The notes beneath the pieces were generated by a model. It was not told the origin of the DNA and ran no database searches. It worked only from the letters and a program-made list of their open reading frames with translations. A stretch of 64,000 nt of DNA from Siphonodentalium dalli (Eukaryota > Mollusca > Scaphopoda > Gadilida > Siphonodentaliidae): contig CP136067.1 in NCBI GenBank assembly GCA_032622095.1, positions 49,023,899 to 49,087,898 of the forward strand. Reading direction: 5' to 3'. Of this stretch, positions 41,631-53,867 are shown piece by piece. Both the position numbers and the translations under genes were made by a program. Numbering within the stretch: position 1 is the stretch's first letter; each line of letters opens with the position of its first letter.

Positions 41631-42101
41631 AAGCCTGAGTTTAGTGTGACTGTCATTTGCAGAATGAGGTCCCCAGAGGCTGAATTTAGTGACGCTACCC
41701 CGCATAGCAGGCTAGCATAACCAAATTCACCCTCTGGGGACCTCATTCTGCTTAGGCCTCATCTGATATGGGAGACATAGACTCAGATTGAAGTTCCCAA
41801 ATGGTGAATATTGTTATGTACACCCATTGGGAACCTCGATTACGCAATGTGTCGTCTGCCAATTTGGGGATATATAGAGAAACTAAACTAAAAACGAAAT
41901 AGAATCTACATGTATGTGAAGAAGTTTCTAGAGAAATTTGGTAATAAAGAAACTTTCTAGAGAAGATGAGGCCTTAGCAGAATGAGGTCACCAGAGGGTG
42001 AATTTAGTGATGTTAGCCCGCTATGCGGGATAGCGTCAGTGCTAAATTCACCCTCTGTGGGACCTCATTCTGCAAATGGCAGGCACACTAAACTCAGACT
42101 T
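41631..42101. mobile_element. Family A element, complete copy, inverted
   Basis: AAGCCTGAGTTTAGTGTGAC at the left and GGCACACTAAACTCAGACTT at the right. The interior blocks are in the order opposite to the copies at 19542 and 24584. Confidence 0.85.
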
Positions 42102-42146
42102 GGGTCAACGACATCGGTCAATATATTGTTATGGACTCTGACAAAC

Positions 42147-42738
42147 TTAAAGGGGTACTGTACGCCATTTTCATTAAATTTCCGGTGACAACAACGATCT
42201 AATATCGATAATATATAGAAACATAAGTAATTTTAGTCGAAGATGTATTCTGTAAACGCTCAGGTTAATAGGCTATCTTAAAATTTTATAATTTAAAAGT
42301 TAATAATTTGATATAAATTGAATTTATGACTGGAGCCATAAAATGGCGTCAATTAAATTACGAATTTGCGTAATCAAATAAAGTAAATGAGGGATACTGG
42401 CTTGTTAAACCGATCGCACACACGATCGCTTAAAATATTATGATGATACGGGGAGAACACTCAAGCCACTCACTGACTAGCGACGATACAATAACTTAAA
42501 TGATTATATGGGACTAGTATGCCTATAATATAACTTTTATTTGATTCATTTGGTTGAAAACTGTACAAAAATTACTCGACAACGACAATTTGTATTTTTG
42601 CATTCCGGTAAATTTGTCATCCGTAACACTACTTCGTACTCAACAGACTTTCAAATAATGAAAAAAAGTGTTACCTTATTCTCAGACTCGGAGACTATAG
42701 AAACCAACAACAACATTTGGCGTACAGTACCCCTTTAA
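42147..42738. mobile_element. Family L element (TTAA-flanked)
   Basis: TTAAAGGGGTACTGTACGCC at the left and GGCGTACAGTACCCCTTTAA at the right, perfect 20-bp inverted ends with TTAA. 592 bp and non-coding. Confidence 0.85.
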
Positions 42739-42885
42739 GAGCGAGAGGCGACGCATCGTCCCATCATCTATCACATGCAGTCCTATATCATATAATCTGG
42801 GCCTTGTATTGCATCAATTATATTAATGGGGCCCAGACTCATGTAAATCCCTGTACAACTATAGTCTTATAAAAGGACTAAAGTC

Positions 42886-43560
42886 AAACTAAAAAAAAAC
42901 AAGGCATACAATTATTTGACAAAATTATACATGTTGGGAAAATATTTCTATGTCTAAAAGGGGGATTAACCCTTTACCCAACAAACCGGCCAAAACCGGC
43001 CAAATAAAGCTTCAACAGCCTAAAATATCTTCGGTCTGTCTCAATAGAACCATACAAATATGGATATCATTGGAACCGGCTCCTTGACCACATTGTGATA
43101 GTTACAGTTATGCCCTGTGCCAATGCATTCTCTTATATATGCGAGTCGACCATAGGTCGCCTCGCATATATAAGAGAATGCATTGGCCTAAAAAAAATTC
43201 TTTTTTTTAACACTTTTTACCATTTTTTCTTACATTCTTTAACAATTTTATAATTTTTAATGTGTTAAGCCAATGCATTCTCTTATATATGCGAGGCGAC
43301 CTATGGTCGACTCGCATATATAAGAGAATGCATTGGCACAGGGCCCTTCTGTTGGGTAAAGGGTTAATAACTCAACTAAAAAATTGGACGGACCTCATAA
43401 TCGCAGGTACACATGTTCCCATCTGGTACTAAATACATGTACAAGTTTCAACAACATTGACCGGAACTGAAATGTAGTTATACAAGCTCAGATAAACTTA
43501 CGTCCACGGACAGAAGGCCAGACGGACGGACGGACAAGCTGTTCCATTATAACTGGTGGG
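42886..43560 (+). repeat. GGACGGACG repeat, split by a family C insertion
   Basis: GACAAAATTATACATGTTGGG and AAAGGGGGA at the left, then AATAACTCAAC, CATAATCGCAGG and GACGGACGGACGG at the right correspond to the unit at 15892-16479. The break falls at the TTAA used by the inserted element. Confidence 0.7.
42966..43367 (+). mobile_element. Family C double-hairpin element, copy 2
   Basis: TTAACCCTTTACCCAACA to TGTTGGGCCC-adjacent GGGTAAAGGGTTAA; perfect TTAA at both ends. 402 bp with both hairpins intact, inserted in the repeat described at 42886. Confidence 0.9.
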
Positions 43561-43810
43561 TCGGCTCGGTGAATTAAAACAATTTGTTATAAATTTAATT
43601 TTGAGAATTTGTTTCTGGAATTACAACACTTGACCTACTTTTGAAAAATCAATATAAAATTCAAAAATGAATACTTCAACATTATATTGGAACACGTTTC
43701 AAGCGACCCGACCCGTCAGTTAAATATCTGTTAATTTCCAAAAATCACTCACTCTCACACCTTGAAAAAAAATAATCCTAATCACAATTGGTCATTTGAC
43801 CCCCTCCTTA
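43555..43810. mobile_element. Family K element, truncated copy
   Basis: Contains TTCTGGAATTACAACACTTGACC, TATAAAATTCAAAAATGAATAC and GGAACACGTTTCAAGCG as in 50911-51326. Its right end (GACCCCCTCCTTAA) abuts the next K copy at the same TTAA. Confidence 0.75.
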
Positions 43811-44213
43811 AGGGGGAGGTCATCTCAACAATTTTGAATGGTGATTTCCATGCAAATCCAGGGAGCAAAAGTTATGTACGAAGCAGTTGTCCGGAAACCA
43901 AAGCAGACATAACATTTTGAACAGTCATAATAGTTAAGTATATTGTGACTTTTTGGAATAAATATATTTTTGAGAATATTTTTTTCTGGAATTATATCAC
44001 ATGACCCACATTGAAAAATAAATATAAAATTCAAAAATAAATACACCACCATTATAATGGAACACGTTCCAAGCGGACCCGCGAGATAAATATATGATGT
44101 TTCCAATACCACACCAAGTCACACTCAGAAGTGTGTGCAACTCTGTAATTTTTGCTTCGCATATTTGCAGGGGAAATCCCCATTCAAAATTCGTCACTTG
44201 ACCTCCCCCTTAA
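43808..44213. mobile_element. Family K element, complete copy
   Basis: Starts TTAAGGGGGAGGTCA, ends TGACCTCCCCCTTAA, both with TTAA; the next inner block ATTTTGAATGG(T/G)GATTTCC is also inverted at the right. 406 bp. It ends about 175 bases before the start codon at 44389, so it is part of the upstream region of that gene. Confidence 0.85.
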
Positions 44214-44388
44214 TGCGTTCAAGTAATCCCAGTTCTCGATCTCGGTTTCCATACAATCAGATAATACTCGCCGTGATAACTCCAGTCACCCGTGAAACTT
44301 AGACCAACGCTAAATCAAGAACAGGGAACAAGCGTCATATTGCAGCCACCGTCCTCCCGATACAACAACACAGTCGGAGGACAGCAAA

Positions 44389-44424
44389 ATGTATCTCGTA
44401 GTCGTTGCCATGTTGGGACTGGTC
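44389..44424 (+). CDS. First coding exon of a secreted protein (signal peptide)
   Basis: ATG at 44389 opens MYLVVVAMLGLV, a short hydrophobic signal-peptide core, followed by a consensus donor (GTGAGT at 44425-44430). Twelve codons end in phase 0, which matches the phase-0 start of the exon at 55163. The 170 bases before the ATG (44214-44388) are not repetitive and would hold the 5' UTR and promoter; no TATA box is obvious. The pairing is supported by phase and strand but is not proven. Confidence 0.6.
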
Positions 44425-44752
44425 GTGAGTAGTAAATATTACCAAATAGCACTTTTTTTATCCACCCACTCATATAATTCCATGTAATTCATCATACACA
44501 TGCACTGATGTATAAACATAGCTATAAGCCCTTTATGAAGAAAGTGCCATTTTTCGATAGATCATAAAGGATCACAGACAAAATATCCTCTATTAAGAGC
44601 TTTGTGGGCCCATTTTTTTGTTTGAGTCCAAATACAAGATTATGTTCATGTATGTTAGTAATCATAGAAACCATGCCAATTGATGCAACATTTTATGAGT
44701 ATACTTTATGGTGGATTATGTTAGAAATACAAAATGTGAACTTTATTGAGAT

Positions 44753-45750
44753 TTAAGGGCTTTGTGGACCCAATTTTTCCAAAATTTCCCTAAATTTTAT
44801 AGAGTCAGAATAAAGAATTCTGTTCATGTATATTAGTAATAATATAAACCATGCCCATTGATGCAGCATTTTGAGAGTATACTTCATGGTGGATTATGTT
44901 AGAAATACAAAATGTGAACTTTATTGAGATTTAAAAAAAAATTATATACAGGCAATGGTCCAAGAAAAACAAAGTCCAAATTTAAGAATAAAATATGGGA
45001 ATATGTACTGAACACTGTGATGAATGATGTATTACAAAAAGAATATTATATTTCTTGAGTGTTCTTTGATAAAATGACTTTGAACCGGTTGTTGACAAAT
45101 GATATACTAACTTCATAATATGGTTGACTGAGAGGCAGCAGTTAATGGGTCAACCTTTCATGGCTGATGTCCAGTCCGCTATGAATGGCTTTTTACCAGT
45201 GTCAACAGGTGTCAAACTTCCACATGCGTGTTCACCCTGAGTGAGTGGTGACCTACTTACTAGAATTACTGTGGAACTCTGGTAGGGGTATGATTGAGGA
45301 TTTGCATTCTATTGTCAACAGAGTCCAGAGCAGTTACAATGGCCAGCTGTTAACCCGTGCCTGCTACCACCCACATAGCCAACATTCAAGCAAGTATATA
45401 TCATTTGTCAACAACCGGTTCAAAGTAATTTTATCAAAGAACACTCAAGAAATATAATATTCTTTTTGTAATACATCATTCATCACAGTGTTCAGTACAT
45501 ATTCCCATATTTGATTCTTAGATTTGGACTTTGTTTTTCTTGGACCATTGCCTGTAAATTATTTTTTTTTAAATCTCAATAAAGTTCACATTTTGTATTT
45601 CTAACATAATCCACCATGAAGTATACTCTCAAAATGTTGCATCAATGGGCTCGGTTTATATTATGACTAATATACATGAACAGAATCCTTTATTTGGACT
45701 CTATAAAATTTTGGGAAATTTTGGAAACCTTGGGTCCACAAAGCCCTTAA
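44753..45750. mobile_element. Family J element, inner copy
   Basis: TTAAGGGCTTTGTGGACCCA to TGGGTCCACAAAGCCCTTAA, 998 bp, inserted in a TTAA of the outer J copy. The long arms carry GGCAATGGTCCAAGAAAAAC and CTTTGAACCGGTTGTTGAC inverted. The ~350-bp centre has no domain I recognise. Confidence 0.9.
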
Positions 45751-45928
45751 AAAAATAAAATTTACAGGCAATGGTCCAAGAAAAACAAAGTCCATATCTA
45801 AGAATTAAATATGGGAATATGTACTGAACACTGTGATGAATGATGTACTATAAAAAAATATTATATTTCTTGAGTGTTCTTTGAAAAAATAACTTTGAAC
45901 CAGCTGTTGACAAATAATACATACTTGC

Positions 45929-46382
45929 TTAACCCTTTACCCAACAGAACGGCCCTGTGCCAATGCATACTCTTATATATGCGAGTCGACCATAGGTCGC
46001 CTCGCATATATAAGAGAATGCATTGGCCTAACAATTTTTTACAATTTTAATAATTTGTTCTTGTATTCTTTAACAATTTTATAATTTCACCCATACAGAG
46101 CCCCAGACAAACATGAGCAGACGACACTCTTCTATATGCTTCTATATATGTGTGGGGCTCCCTGCAGGGTAATGGATGTTTTTTATTTTATGTCCTAAAA
46201 ATTGTAAGAAACATTTATTTAAAAAAAATGATAAAAAATTGTTTACCCAATGCATTCTCTTATATATGCGAGGCGACCTATGGTCGACTCGCATATATAA
46301 GAGAATGCATTGGCACAGGGTATTTTAGGCTGTTGAAGCTTTACTTGGCCGTTTTTGGCCGTTTTGTTGGGTAAAGGGTTAA
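45929..46382 (-). mobile_element. Family C double-hairpin element, copy 3
   Basis: TTAACCCTTTACCCAACAGA at the left and TTTGTTGGGTAAAGGGTTAA at the right. Two hairpins and the CTGCAGGGTAATGGATGTTT interior, inverted relative to 14086 and 42966. Confidence 0.9.
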
Positions 46383-46987
46383 ACATTGGCTGTGTGGGTG
46401 TCAGCATGCATGGTTTAGCAGCTGATCATTGTAAACCAGTGGACTCTGTTTACAATAGAATGCTAATCCCCAATCAAACCCAACCAGACCATGCCATACT
46501 ATTTCTAGTATGTAGGTCAGCACTCACTCATAGAATAATCACTGATGTGGAGTTGACACTGGTAAAAGCCATTCACACTGGACTGAACATAATGTGACCC
46601 ATAAACTGCTGTCTCTTTGTCAACCATATTGTGAAGTTAGTATATCATTTGTCAACAACCATCATTCATCAGTGTTCAGTACATATTCCCATATTTGATT
46701 CTTAGATTTGGACTTTGTTTTTCTTGGGCCATTGCCTGTAAATTTTATTTTGTTAAATCTCAATAAAGCTCACATTTTGTATTTCAAACATAATCCACAA
46801 TGAAGTATTCTCTTCAAACGGTGCATCAATGGGCATGGTTTCTGTGATTACTAATATATATGAACAGAATCCTTTATTTGGACTCTAAAAAAAATTGGAA
46901 AAATTGGGCCCACAAAGCACTTAAAAACAAATATTGTCAAAAACACATTTTGGAGTCAGTTTTCAGCGTTTTATTGTCAAAAATTCA

Positions 46988-47170
46988 CGAACATCGAAAT
47001 TATGCCATGTTGTGTGCATATGTGCTACCATCATCTCATCCACATAGGCCCGGAAAATCGAAATTCGACCATTTTGTGTGCATATGTGCTGCCATCATCT
47101 CATTCCCATACGCCCGGGAAATCGAAATTCTACCATTGTGTGTGCATATGAGCTACCATCTCATTCCCGG
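46988..47170. repeat. 63-bp tandem repeat, three copies
   Basis: TGTGTGCATATGTGCTACCA recurs at about 47010, 47075 and 47138 with CATCGAAATT and CATCTCATTCCC in each unit. Confidence 0.75.
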
Positions 47171-48058
47171 TAGCACACGGAGCTTAGATTTTTGTTGACA
47201 AAACATTCATTGATAATTTATTATATAACATTAAATTGGATAAAAATTAGGGTCGGCGTGACTTTTGTGTAGGCAGGGAACCCACAAACACAGACTTTAT
47301 TTAGTAATTATAAACCTGACACACTGAAGACAATGCATTGCTCATCATTTCGGCCAATTTGGCCGTTTACTTAATGTCTGTTTTTCATCTGACGTGTGTG
47401 TCGGATAAATGATGTGGAGGATTTATGTAAATGTTAGCCCAGACTACATTTCCAAGTAACGATGGTTTTGTTGTTTATTTTGAGGAATAATACCGCGTCA
47501 GATGAATTCAGCCCAAATATGTTAACAGTTGTCGTGTCAAACATTCGGCAGTAGGTTAGCGTTATTTAGTATTTGTGGATGTCCTTTAACATGGGGAAAA
47601 TAGACTACTGCGCTTGAACGAGCATGTGAATTTGTCGTTTTTAATGTATAGCAACTTGATAATCATTAACAGAGGCATTCTCTGTCAAATAAGGTCGCTC
47701 TATTTACGATACCAATTGGGGAACTTTGTAAATTAAATTACGCGTAAACCAGCGTAAACGTATACCTGCTGCAAATAGAAAAGGTGCCGGAATCGGCGTA
47801 CTCGCCCCAGGGCTAACTCGCCCCAATCGACGTGGCCAACTCGGAATAAAAGGCCAGCTCGGAATAAAAGATGTATACGGGGTGTTATATGGCGTTTGGT
47901 CCGTTGTTTCTCAATGAATATCATTGAAATTTGGTGTATATGTCCGGGCTGGGACGTGGAATACAACAACGTTTGAATTGTTTTTAAATTTACAAATTTG
48001 TTGATTTTATTCATTTTTTGTTTCGTTCTGAAACACACTATAAAGTGTATATAATATA
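47171..48058. other. No gene seen
   Basis: A short direct repeat (GGCCA(A/G)CTCGGAATAAAAG) at 47831-47870. No coding evidence. Confidence 0.4.
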
Positions 48059-48059
48059 A

Positions 48060-48360
48060 CAACGAACACGAGACATACATAATTTATAAACTGTTAACAA
48101 AAGATATCAAATTCAATACATGACAAAGATGACTCAGTGGAGTTTATAAAGTGAACATAAAAACATTGAGGTAAGAATCTTTTTAAGGAATGCAACTTTA
48201 TTTAATGATAATAAACACATAAATTAAAATAACAAACATGAGACATACATGATTTATAAACTGTTAACAAAAGATATCAAACTCAATACATGACAAAGAT
48301 GACTCTGTGAAGTTTATAAAGTGAACATAAAAATATTAAGGTAAGAATCTTTTTAAGCAT
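48060..48360. repeat. 172-bp tandem duplication
   Basis: GAGACATACATAATTTATAAA through GGTAAGAATCTTTTTAAG occurs at 48070-48187 and again at 48241-48357 with few changes. Confidence 0.75.
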
Positions 48361-49884
48361 TACTAAACCGTTTAGCACAGTCCACTTCACTCATCCGATC
48401 ATCACCAAACTTCATTTATCTTGATATTGATCTATCAGATGAGAGCTATCAAATATTTTTTTATTTTTATAGGAAAAAATGGTCGCCAGCGGCCATATTG
48501 CATTTACGTTATATGTTATCGCGTCATGTCGATATATAGTATTACTTAGAAATTTCACCTTTCCAGATTCATAATTGCTCCATTGACCGTAACAGATGGA
48601 ATTATTCTCCTCTTCGGATAGAGTGTCACTGAAACTTTATTTTGTCAGACTGTCTGTATAGTCACTGATTATATATGGCAATAATCTGTAATAAGATGTA
48701 GCACTATTTTATTTTATATTTACATGCAGTGCTGTTTTTATACAATTCTAATCCCCCCTAGATCATCATGTGATCGACCATACATCGCGCGAGGACCTGG
48801 TTGAATTAAGGGGGGTTTATGGATAACTTCTGTCCTCAAGCTAGATTATACTTACTAGTATGACATTTAATGGCATGTTCCTAACGTGGAGGGTTAGATA
48901 TGCTTGAGACACCACCACTCTTCAATTCACACCAAGTTCTCAGCTGTCATATTCGGATATTAGAACCCATAGCCATGATATATGGTTTATTTTGTGTATA
49001 CTAGTAATATTGTTATTTTCAGTACCTTTATATACCAGTACTGTGTATAACAATGCATATAAATTAATCCATGTATATTGATTCAACGGATTCAGTGGTT
49101 TTGTCCATCAGTCTATCAAATTTGCGGGGAAAACATGGCCACAAGCAGTACACCCTGCTAAATTTCGAATTTGAATCAATTGGCGCACCCTGCAGCCAGC
49201 TTTTATTGGAGAACTTTTTCTCATGTGGATATTTTGGGTCACCGCTAGATGTGAGCCATATTTTGTTCTCAAACTGTACTTGTGAAGACATCACTGCCAG
49301 CGGTGATCTTGAATTTTACTATTTTTATGGCTAAATACTTTGGTTGATCCTACAGACGACACCCCTTGTCAGATCGTCACCAGATTCCACAATGTTCTTC
49401 TGGATAACCAGGGTGAGAGTAATCTAATTTTCCCGAATTTCGTTAAAAAACATTACCGCAGGCAGCAATTTGGTATCTTACTGTTTGATCCTCTTTTGTA
49501 TGACTGAATTGTTTAGCAACTGTACAGACATATCCCTCATCTGATAGTCACCAAACTTCATATTGATCTTCGGGCTGACAACTAGATGGAAGCTATCGAA
49601 TGCTTTGAATTTTTTTGGATAACATTGTCGCCAGCAGTCATCTTCTATTTTGGTTTTTATATACATGTATATCTCTTCATTCGGATAGCCAGTATTACGT
49701 AGGTACTTCAACTTTCCGCATTCCTGTCATCATTTGAAATATAAAAATTTACCTGATACATTCACCCTTCAAAATTTGTTTCGTCGTATCTATTTTAATG
49801 ACCCGTGTGGTAATATTGATACAGATATATTTGTCAAACATTTCTTTATACAATATACAGGTATTTAGTTTGTAACTAATAGTA
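48361..49884. repeat. Worn repeats of the CAGCGGCCAT type
   Basis: GTCGCCAGC(G/A)G(C/T)CAT and neighbouring CACCAAACTTCAT motifs at 48400-48490, 49260-49310, 49440-49640 suggest very old copies related to 13257-13824. No gene supported. Confidence 0.4.
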
Positions 49885-50345
49885 GCTGGTGGACCCGACT
49901 TCGTCCGGGATGTTCCCCTCTGATTTTCGGAGAATTGCGCGATTTAACCTTGAATTGACAATTTTAAAGGTGAACGTCATGTCGGGTCACGATTTGACCC
50001 GTCCAAAACACTCCCCGGACAAAAGTCACGACAAAAGTACCCGTCGAAATCCGCCCGGCTTTACCCGATTTGACCTTGAATTGACAATTTTGAATGTCAA
50101 GATCAGGTCAGGGTCATGATTTGACCCACCCGAAACACTCCTGGGACAAAAGTAACAGTATGTATTAAATTTCGTTGAAATACTTCCGTTTTACCAGATT
50201 TGACCTTGAATTGATCTTTTTGAATGTCAAAGTCAGGTCGGGATCAAGATTTGACCCGTCCAAAATACTCCCTGGAAATAATTTCCCCTAGGTATCAAAT
50301 TTCGTCAAATCTGTCCGGCAGTTTTCCCGACCATAGCTAACAGAC
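49885..50345 (+). repeat. Repeat with three ~150-bp units and a CCCGACTTCGTCCGGG head
   Basis: TTTGACCTTGAATTGA recurs at about 49949, 50078 and 50197, each followed by GGTC(A/G)GG and GATTTGACCC...AAAACACTCC. It opens TAGCTGGTGGACCCGACTTCG and closes with ACAGACAAACAGATG. A related head (TAGCTGATGTACTCGACTTC) starts another element at 50448. Confidence 0.7.
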
Positions 50346-50443
50346 AAACAGATGTTATTGATGACGGACATCCTATACATCACACAAACATTCTCTCCAC
50401 TATGCTACAGGCTACGACAGACAAATGTCCAAAATATATATTA

Positions 50444-50830
50444 AACTAGCTGATGTACTCGACTTCATTCGGGCTATTTAGGGATTTTTTGGTGATCGCC
50501 TCCATCTGGACAGTACCCAGTATATACAGCGTCTGACCAAACTATTGTTCAATTGGTCCAGAAACATGCCTATATCATATATCAACACGTTCGAGAACAT
50601 GGTCCCACGTGAAATTGGACCCGTCCATATTGCTCCCGGGATCGAAGTAGTCCTACACACAAATTTTTAGTCGGATCGGTCAAGGTCCAGAAACATGCCT
50701 ATGAGCGAGGTCAAGTTGACACGTTAAATACCAAATCCGAGTCGGATCAGTCGAGCAGTGTTAGAGTCTATAACACATACACACATGCATTCATGCACAC
50801 ACACATACATACATACAGACAGGTGTTTCA
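50444..50830 (+). repeat. Second element with the same head motif
   Basis: Starts ACTAGCTGATGTACTCGAC, includes two GGTCCAGAAACATGCCTAT copies and ends in a CACACATACATACATACAGACAG tail. Different body from 49885. Confidence 0.55.
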
Positions 50831-50910
50831 AAATGTATAATCGATAGCTACAACAATTCTATGGTAGATAGTTCACGGCCGACCTGATGCATGCATCTTA
50901 GTTTTCTTGT

Positions 50911-51326
50911 TTAAGGAGGAGGTAAAGTGAACAATTTTGAATGGGGATTTCCATGCAAATCTGCGGAGCAAAAGTTACAGAGTTGCACATACTTCAGAGT
51001 GTGACTTGATGTGGTATTGGAAACAACAGGTATTTATCTGGCGGGTCTGCTTGGTAAATTATTAAATTTTGCAAAAATATATTTTTGAGAATTTTTTTCT
51101 GGAATTACATCACTTGACCAACATTTGAAAAATCAATATAAAATTCAAAAATAAATACACCAACATTATAATGGAACAAGTTCCAAGCGGACCCGCCAGA
51201 TAAATACAAGTTGTTTTCAATACCACACCAAGTCACACTCAGAAGTATGTGCAACTCTGTAACTTTTGCTCTGCAGATTTGCATGGAAATCCCCATTCAA
51301 AATTGTTCACTTGACCTCCCTCTTAA
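50911..51326. mobile_element. Family K element, complete copy
   Basis: TTAAGGAGGAGGTAAAGTGA to TCACTTGACCTCCCTCTTAA, 416 bp. Its right TTAA is also the left TTAA of the family D copy that follows. Confidence 0.85.
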
Positions 51327-51772
51327 AGGGACTCAGTCCGATTCGATGGTCCCCATATAATCAGATTCCAACAACAATAACATATTTTTTTGGAAATGCC
51401 GCTTCAGTTATCAGAATGATTAATTGTCAAAAAATAATTCTAACCACTGTCAACTATAGTATAAAATTGACCGAAACGTGTTATTTATCACCATGTTGTT
51501 CGACGAAATTTGACTTTATTATCAACACAAAGCCTCTTGATTTTAGAGTTATCCATCTTCACCCGCAATTTGGTCCGAGACCATCGGCTCGTCGACCTTT
51601 TACTGGGCCACTATTAAGTCTCGATGGTGAAAAATAATAGATTTTATAAATCGATATCTAATAACAATGATCTTTGATAGGTGGGTTCCTCGACTCGAAT
51701 GAGATATTTTTTTACCCCCGAATCCAAATAAATAGTAATTGAGGGGCCATTAATCGGATTATGCATCTTTAA
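51323..51772. mobile_element. Family D element, second subfamily, complete
   Basis: TTAAAGGGACTCAGTCCG to CGGATTATGCATCTTTAA with TTAA at both borders; 450 bp. Confidence 0.8.
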
Positions 51773-53652
51773 ACGTAATGGTAATACAGAAATGGTCAGT
51801 AAAGTAATTGACACATCCCTGATTTTGACCACAATACATTTAAATGTGACATAATACATTATAATCAAACATACTACCGCAAACGCGAACGAAATATTTA
51901 AAATGGCTGCCAGGATGGATAACAGAATGGCCGTCATTATTGTCAGAATACAGTCTGTTCTTGGCATATCATGAGCTCAATTCTGATGGTCACTTCGGCT
52001 TTATTATAAAAACAACAAATTTCACGCTAAACACTCGTTGGAATATCAAATTCAACATACTTTTGGTCTCAAATTCCAACCAAAATTTTGTCAGGCATGC
52101 ATGCAATGTCCTACCGTTGAACATTTTGGCCAAAGTTGGGGTGAGACAACTATTGCAGCATAAACACACGTTTACTCCGAATGCAAAGGTAGCATATTAT
52201 TCAAGGGGCTTGGGCTAAGTATGCCCACACCAACTTCATAAAAATTCCATGGAAATGCAGTGACCATCTGGGATCCAACTTCAAATTGATAGCGAGTTAA
52301 TTAGCTCGCCTGTGTGTATTCTCATCGACTCGGCCATTTCCGCACTGAGGAAATAACCTCTTCCGTAAATAGAAACCATTTATGCCGGTCTATTTCAATC
52401 ACGTGATTGACCAACTGCACACAGCCTGTAAAATTATATAGGGTCTGTTCATATTCATAGGGGTCTATGTTATAAACCAGGCGGTTTACGCTGGTGATGT
52501 TCAATTACCACGGTATAGATCTGCGGTCGTCGATTTGACATTGTCCCTGTAAACAAGGTCCAGGCTTGACGTGTAAACATTTTAACGAAATCGACCATTT
52601 TTGTTTTTTACTAAATACTCATAGACGAGCAGTTCCCTTAGTAAACGATCAGATAATATGTTGAACAAACGGCCATATACGCACATTTATACGGTCATAG
52701 CCCGTTTGTTGAACTTGTTATCTGTACATTGATTTTCCCACCAATGGATAGGAATCCTTCTGCACTTATTTACCTTTATGTGTGTCTGGCATCTGCTTAT
52801 TTCAAGAAAATCCCCCCCAGAAGTATAATAAACACTTCCATTATATATGTTTTATCATAGTCCCATGCAAGGTTCGGAGTGACATCGCAAAACACTATGT
52901 ACAGATATATTGGCACGGACTCAACGAGTTTTGCAAATAGGGCACACACCTCGAAAAATATACTTTCAATCAATTTGTCTGATGTCCATCTTGGAGGAAA
53001 ATTGTTATATCTTGGAGGAAGAGTTGCCAAATTCTGAGAGGAAGATCGCCAGATTAATAGTTACTCTTTCCCGTCTGTTCAAACTACATATCCCCTAATT
53101 TGTAGAAGATAAAATGCACGATCGAGGTAACTAACATCACAAATTTCAACTGGGAATTTCAATCTGATCCTATTGTCTCCCATGTAGCACTTAAGGGCGC
53201 AGCATAATGAGGTTCTTAACGGGCGAATTTGATTACACTAGCACGCTGTGCAGGATAGCGTTTCTAAATTCACTTTCGATTTATATATTATCGAAATAGA
53301 GTTCGGAGCTCATCGGTAGAGAACCGGAACCTTCGCTATATTTTCTTGTAGCTTATTTTCTCCAAATATGCGAGTTATGGTTACAATTCTTTGTTAGTAT
53401 TTCCAGGTATAGATCTGTGTCGTGCACGGGTGACATATTTTCAAAGTATCGACGGAACTCTTATCAGTATTTGTTTTGTAAAATGCCGTGGAAATGAAGA
53501 ATTTTCCTCACCACCTGACAAATACCGAGTAATTTCCCAATAACAATTGAAATTCTGATGATACCGACCTGATTTTGAAACAAATATTATCTTTCACTTT
53601 TGCGTCCTTTGCGGCTTCGTATATAATGTGAAACACGTCTCTGTTTTCAGTA
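51773..53652. other. No supported gene; one hydrophobic frame
   Basis: The minus frame 51644-51967 starts within this stretch with a Met-rich, strongly hydrophobic ~45-residue segment, then runs into the family D copy. No splice sites or homology support it. Nothing else coding is seen. Confidence 0.35.
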
Positions 53653-53663
53653 TGATGCTATCA

Positions 53664-53846
53664 CAGGGGCCTGTAACGCTGTCCGCCCCCCTTTTTCGCT
53701 GCCCATATACGCCGCTGCTATATACGCGCCTGCTTCACGCTAATGGTATAATAATACCATTAGCGTGAAGCAGGCGCGTATATAGCAGCGGCGTATATGG
53801 GCAGCGCAAAAGGGGGGCGGACAGCGGAGCGCGTTACAGGCCCCTG
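53664..53846. mobile_element. Near-perfect hairpin element with an 11-bp target duplication
   Basis: CAGGGGCCTGTAACGC at the left pairs with GCGTTACAGGCCCCTG at the right. The ~90-bp arms match almost completely and meet at ATGGTATAATAATACCAT. TGATGCTATCA is present directly outside both ends (53653-53663 and 53847-53857). Arms are GC-rich, unlike the surroundings. Confidence 0.9.
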
Positions 53847-53867
53847 TGATGCTATCAAGGAATGCCG

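Larger units (their letters stand above)
44593..46924. mobile_element. Family J element, outer copy, split by two insertions
   Basis: TTAAGAGCTTTGTGGGCCCA at the left and TGGGCCCACAAAGCACTTAA at the right. Removing 44753-45750 and 45929-46382 restores one J element: AAATGTGAACTTTATTGAGA continues into the AAATTTACAGGCAATGGTCC block. Its arms are ~350 bp inverted repeats. The centre matches that of the inner copy in opposite orientation. Confidence 0.85.
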
